This document shows positions 61,032 through 64,000 of a DNA stretch of 64,000 nucleotides, piece after piece. A program made the translations under genes and the position numbers. Source of the stretch: Sorghum bicolor (taxonomy: Eukaryota > Streptophyta > Magnoliopsida > Poales > Poaceae); assembly GCF_000003195.3 (NCBI RefSeq), contig NC_012873.2, positions 44,820,061 through 44,884,060 of the forward strand, written 5' to 3'. How positions within the stretch are numbered: the stretch's first letter is position 1; every line of letters begins with the position of its first letter. The notes beneath the pieces were generated by a model. The model saw nothing but the letters and a program-made list of their open reading frames with translations, had not been told where the DNA came from and did not search any database.

Positions 61032-62445
61032 CTTTTTATTTCCTCGTATCTTTTTTTTTCTTTCTTTTTTTAGAGCACTCATCTCTTGAAATAATGTAGC
61101 AAGTGGTAGTAACCAAGATAACTAGAGCATTTTTTTCACATGGAAAAACAGAAATAGGAAATGTTTTTGGCTATTCTCTCCCGGATTAGGAGTAGAATAT
61201 TTTTGGGTGGTTCTGGAGATGGAAATGGGTGGATATATGTGGATGGTACTTCTGGAGTAGAAGTAGCATGTGTGAGTGAACGTGCAAGTGAATCTTGATT
61301 TAACCACATGACAAGCTCCTAAGGGTCTACACAGCTTGACCACACTCAATGCTCATAAGCAGTAAAAAGTAAATGTGTGGCTCAAAGTCTAGCAAGCATG
61401 TATATATGGCTGTGGTAGGAATTTAAACTCTCATCATACAGGAACTCATCATGCAACATTTTAAAGATTTTTAAAGATAAAATTCTCCAGAATTCTAGCA
61501 TCTCTAGGAACAGATAAACAGCAGCTCAACTTTCCCATATCATATCCGTTAACGACTTAGACTTTAGATCAAGTACTCTTCCCACAAGTTCAGGTTTAGA
61601 GCAAATCTTAATTCATAACAGTTATACCTAAACTTGAGAGAGATTTCGATTTTAGGAACTAGTCATGGCAGAGCAACTATTCATCTTTCCATGTGAGAGC
61701 TTATCATAAGGGTTCATAGCAAATTTTATTTATTTATTTATTTAGCAAGCTAAGCAAAGATATATATATATATAAGCACAAAATCTTTATTTGGGTTTTT
61801 ATGATCATGCATCTTTTTATTATTTGAGTAAAGTATAAACGTGAGTAAAATACTTAGCTGGATAAATGGGGTTGCTCTCCCCCAAGCTGGGTTTTGACGT
61901 AATTCCTTCTGATGTAGCTAGCAGGTGGCGGAGGTGTATTTGAATGTGGCAGCACCCTGACAGCGATTAGGATGTCCTCCGTCTGCTAGTCTTCTTTGAT
62001 CCTTGTATTCTGTGGAGCTCAAATAGACAACAAAGCTTTGTGGAACTAGTTAAGTGTTAGCATAAATATCTAGCCTTTATCATGTTGAGCCTCCTCAATA
62101 AATATTACTTTCTTTGGTAGGATCATAAATTTATTTTTATATTTTCATTTTTATAGGAGAGGAATATATTTATTTTATTTTTTTATGCCACCATAGTGAA
62201 TGTACTTATGGGTTTTATGCCATGAGCATACTCACATGGGGCTTACTATTTTTAACATTTTTATTTTCTTTTCAAGATGATATGAACCTGATTAAGTAAG
62301 CAAACTATTTTAAATAACTGAAAGAATAAAGATAACTACCAAGTTTACCTCTTGGCAAGGCGTTCGGTGTTTTTAAGTCCTCCGAACGGGACTCTCTGTT
62401 TCCTGAATCATCCTGGGATTTGCTGGATGGCGTAGTCGGTTGTTC

Positions 62446-63590
62446 CTACGGCGCCTGCTCTTCATGTATAACTATCTTCTCTCTACACACCTGACTCGGT
62501 GCTACGGTCTCCTCAGGACAGTTTTGTTCAAGTTGTATGTCTTCAGACCTTACAACTTCTCCTTCATAGTCTACCCATCCGTTCTTGATGATTTGCCTCC
62601 TCTGGTTGCAGTTGCGTCGTCTTCTTCTTGTCCTGACCTGCTTAGAATCTTCAACTATATAGTTAAGGTCAGTAAAATAGCGGCGTACCTTCTCAGAGGG
62701 GAAGTGCATGTGGACTTCTCCCGTTCCAATGTAGATGATTGCTTTGATGGTGCTCAGAAATGGTCTTCTAATGATGACGGGTGGATCGTACTTGTCTTCT
62801 CCCATGTCAATAACCTTCAACCTTTCAGAATGTCTGATCTGCCATCTAGAGCTGAATGTATGTCGGTTTTAGGGGCATGGTTCCATGCAGGAGCTGATAA
62901 GTGACTGCGGCCATTATGTTGACGCTTGACCTAGTGTCACAAAGCGTCTTCTGGAAGTTGTATCTATTAATGGAGCACTGGATGCTTGGGATACCAGAGT
63001 CATCCTTTTTGGTCAGGGACGGTGATTTAAGTCGACGATCTTGACCTCCTTGAACTGCAGTGACCATCTTAGCTGACTCGGTCCACACTTGCTTGTTCCT
63101 GTTCCTCCTGTTGGTCCTCTTCCTTGATTCATGTCGGGAATGCTCTGAGATTGTGTAGTCTTGTTCTTGAAGGAAAATGTCTCATTTCTCCCTTTGATGT
63201 AGAAACTGATCTTGGCAGCACTAGCGTAGATGACAGCTCCCGAGGTGTTCAGGAATGGCCTCCCTAAGATGGGTGCCCTCTCATCTGTACCAGTCTCTAT
63301 CACCACGAAGTTTGCTGGGGCGTACAAGGTACCAACTCGAACGCAGAGGTTCTTCAATATTCCCTTTGGGAAACTTAGTGTCTGATCTGCAGGCTTGGGC
63401 ATAATGTTGACGCTGGAGCCAAAGTCGCAGAGTGCTTCTAGGAAGTCCACCATGCCGATGGAGATCGGGATGACGGGGCGTCCTGGGTTGTCTCTCTTGA
63501 CCGGCAGAAGGTCAGTAATTACTTCCACTACGGGGTTACTCCAGTAGTTACGTCCTCAAGCATCTCAGGGCAGTGATTGCCTAAGTGTCT
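62446..63590 (-). pseudogene. Gag end and double protease remnant
   Basis: On the minus strand the last zinc-knuckle residues of gag (GNHCPEMLEDV, about 63590-63540) are followed by lobe 1 with CDFGSSVNIM (Asp codon 63426-63424) and lobe 2 with CDTRSSVNIM (Asp codon 62938-62936), where the glycine of D-T-G has become Arg. Each lobe has lost part of its interior: about 21 residues after the active site in lobe 1, and about 30 after YIQL in lobe 2, with a frame change. The tail (GEVHMHFPSEKVRRYF) continues past the point where the 36410 element has its last stop and ends at 62446. It would have been a gag-processing protease; this copy is dead. Confidence 0.8.
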
Positions 63591-64000
63591 AGTATCTCCT
63601 GTGTGTTTGTGCTCCTAGATCTAGGTTCTTCACTTGGTGGAGTCTGGGAGTTGTAAAACTCCTTCATATTTTGTTCAAAGTGTACCTGCTCAAAGAGACA
63701 AGGCAGAGATCAAGTGCATGGGCCCTGTTGGTGGCAAACACCAACAGAACCAAAAGTGTATTTGTTCTTCTCTAACCTTAAGCATAGTGAGCAAGACAAA
63801 GTTGAAGGATAATAAGATCATGAGTGTAGCATTTAAAGCATTTGTCAGATCAAATCGCTCAACCTAATGGAAAGATAATCTATCTATATTTATGTTGTTT
63901 TGTTTTTTTTATAAAATATATCTTCCAAAGATTGAGTGTGCAACATTTTAGCTCATATGATTAGGAGTGTGGGATCACAAAGGTGAAAGGACTAAACATA
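63591..64000. other. Unassigned sequence at the window edge
   Basis: No gene is recognised. A perfect 9 bp inverted repeat, ctgttggtg-gcaaa-caccaacag, lies at 63725-63747. The sequence may belong to another transposon that truncates the Athila-like element. Confidence 0.4.

Larger units (their letters stand above)
58925..63590 (-). mobile_element. Third Athila-like element (gag plus double protease family), truncated
   Basis: It begins at 58925 with a 3' LTR on the minus strand, followed by polypurine tract, 3' non-coding region, the two protease lobes and the end of gag (zinc knuckle region) up to about 63590, where similarity ends. The rest of gag, the primer site and the 5' LTR are not seen. 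It interrupts the old Athila-like LTR ending at 58924. As in the 36410 element there is no RT or integrase between protease and polypurine tract. Confidence 0.85.

Overview
This is plant nuclear DNA from a grass, most likely a member of the Andropogoneae such as Sorghum or a close relative. The evidence is Tourist and Stowaway MITEs of the grass type, SIRE-like copia LTRs, Tat and Athila Ty3/gypsy elements, and an intron-rich host gene with a very GC-rich first exon and AT-rich later exons. The species call is inference. I see no tRNA or rRNA gene and no bacterial feature.

Layout. (1) 1-2858 holds small DNA-transposon remnants: a hAT-like MITE, and a Tourist MITE that carries a Stowaway MITE. 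(2) 2859-15242 is a complete, young Tat-lineage Ty3/gypsy element on the minus strand, with 689 bp LTRs and a GGCTG target duplication. It has gag, protease and RT-RNaseH-integrase. Between pol and its 3' LTR, on the opposite strand, it carries a six-exon gene with its own TATA box encoding a plant-mobile-domain protein with a coiled-coil tail. (3) 16156-24510 is the only evident host gene: an intact eleven-exon WD40/inositol polyphosphate 5-phosphatase of the FRA3 type (1107 codons). Intron 8 holds a Tourist MITE and intron 9 a roughly 450 bp pentanucleotide array. (4) 24511-26100 is 3' flank with a MITE and a short tandem duplication.

(5) 26100-64000 is a nest of retroelements. A decayed SIRE-type copia (gag remnant, then an LTR from 28180) was entered by an old Athila-like LTR (29921-58924). 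That LTR was entered by a solo SIRE-like LTR (30331-58515, duplication CTAGG). Two members of one Athila-like family then landed in the solo LTR: a deletion derivative at 31579-35715 (GCTAA) and a 21.6 kb element at 36410-58049 (CCTAT). A third member begins at 58925 on the minus strand.

The most unusual material is this Athila-like family. The two members that keep coding sequence have gag plus two tandem retropepsin-like lobes and no reverse transcriptase or integrase. All three members share a 3' non-coding region with a triplet of small hairpins, one of which shows a compensatory change, and an internal copy of the polypurine tract. In the 36410-58049 element the 3' end has been amplified after insertion into a 3335 bp tandem array: four full units plus the terminal partial one, nearly identical, each with a TATA box. 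It looks like a young satellite forming inside a retrotransposon.
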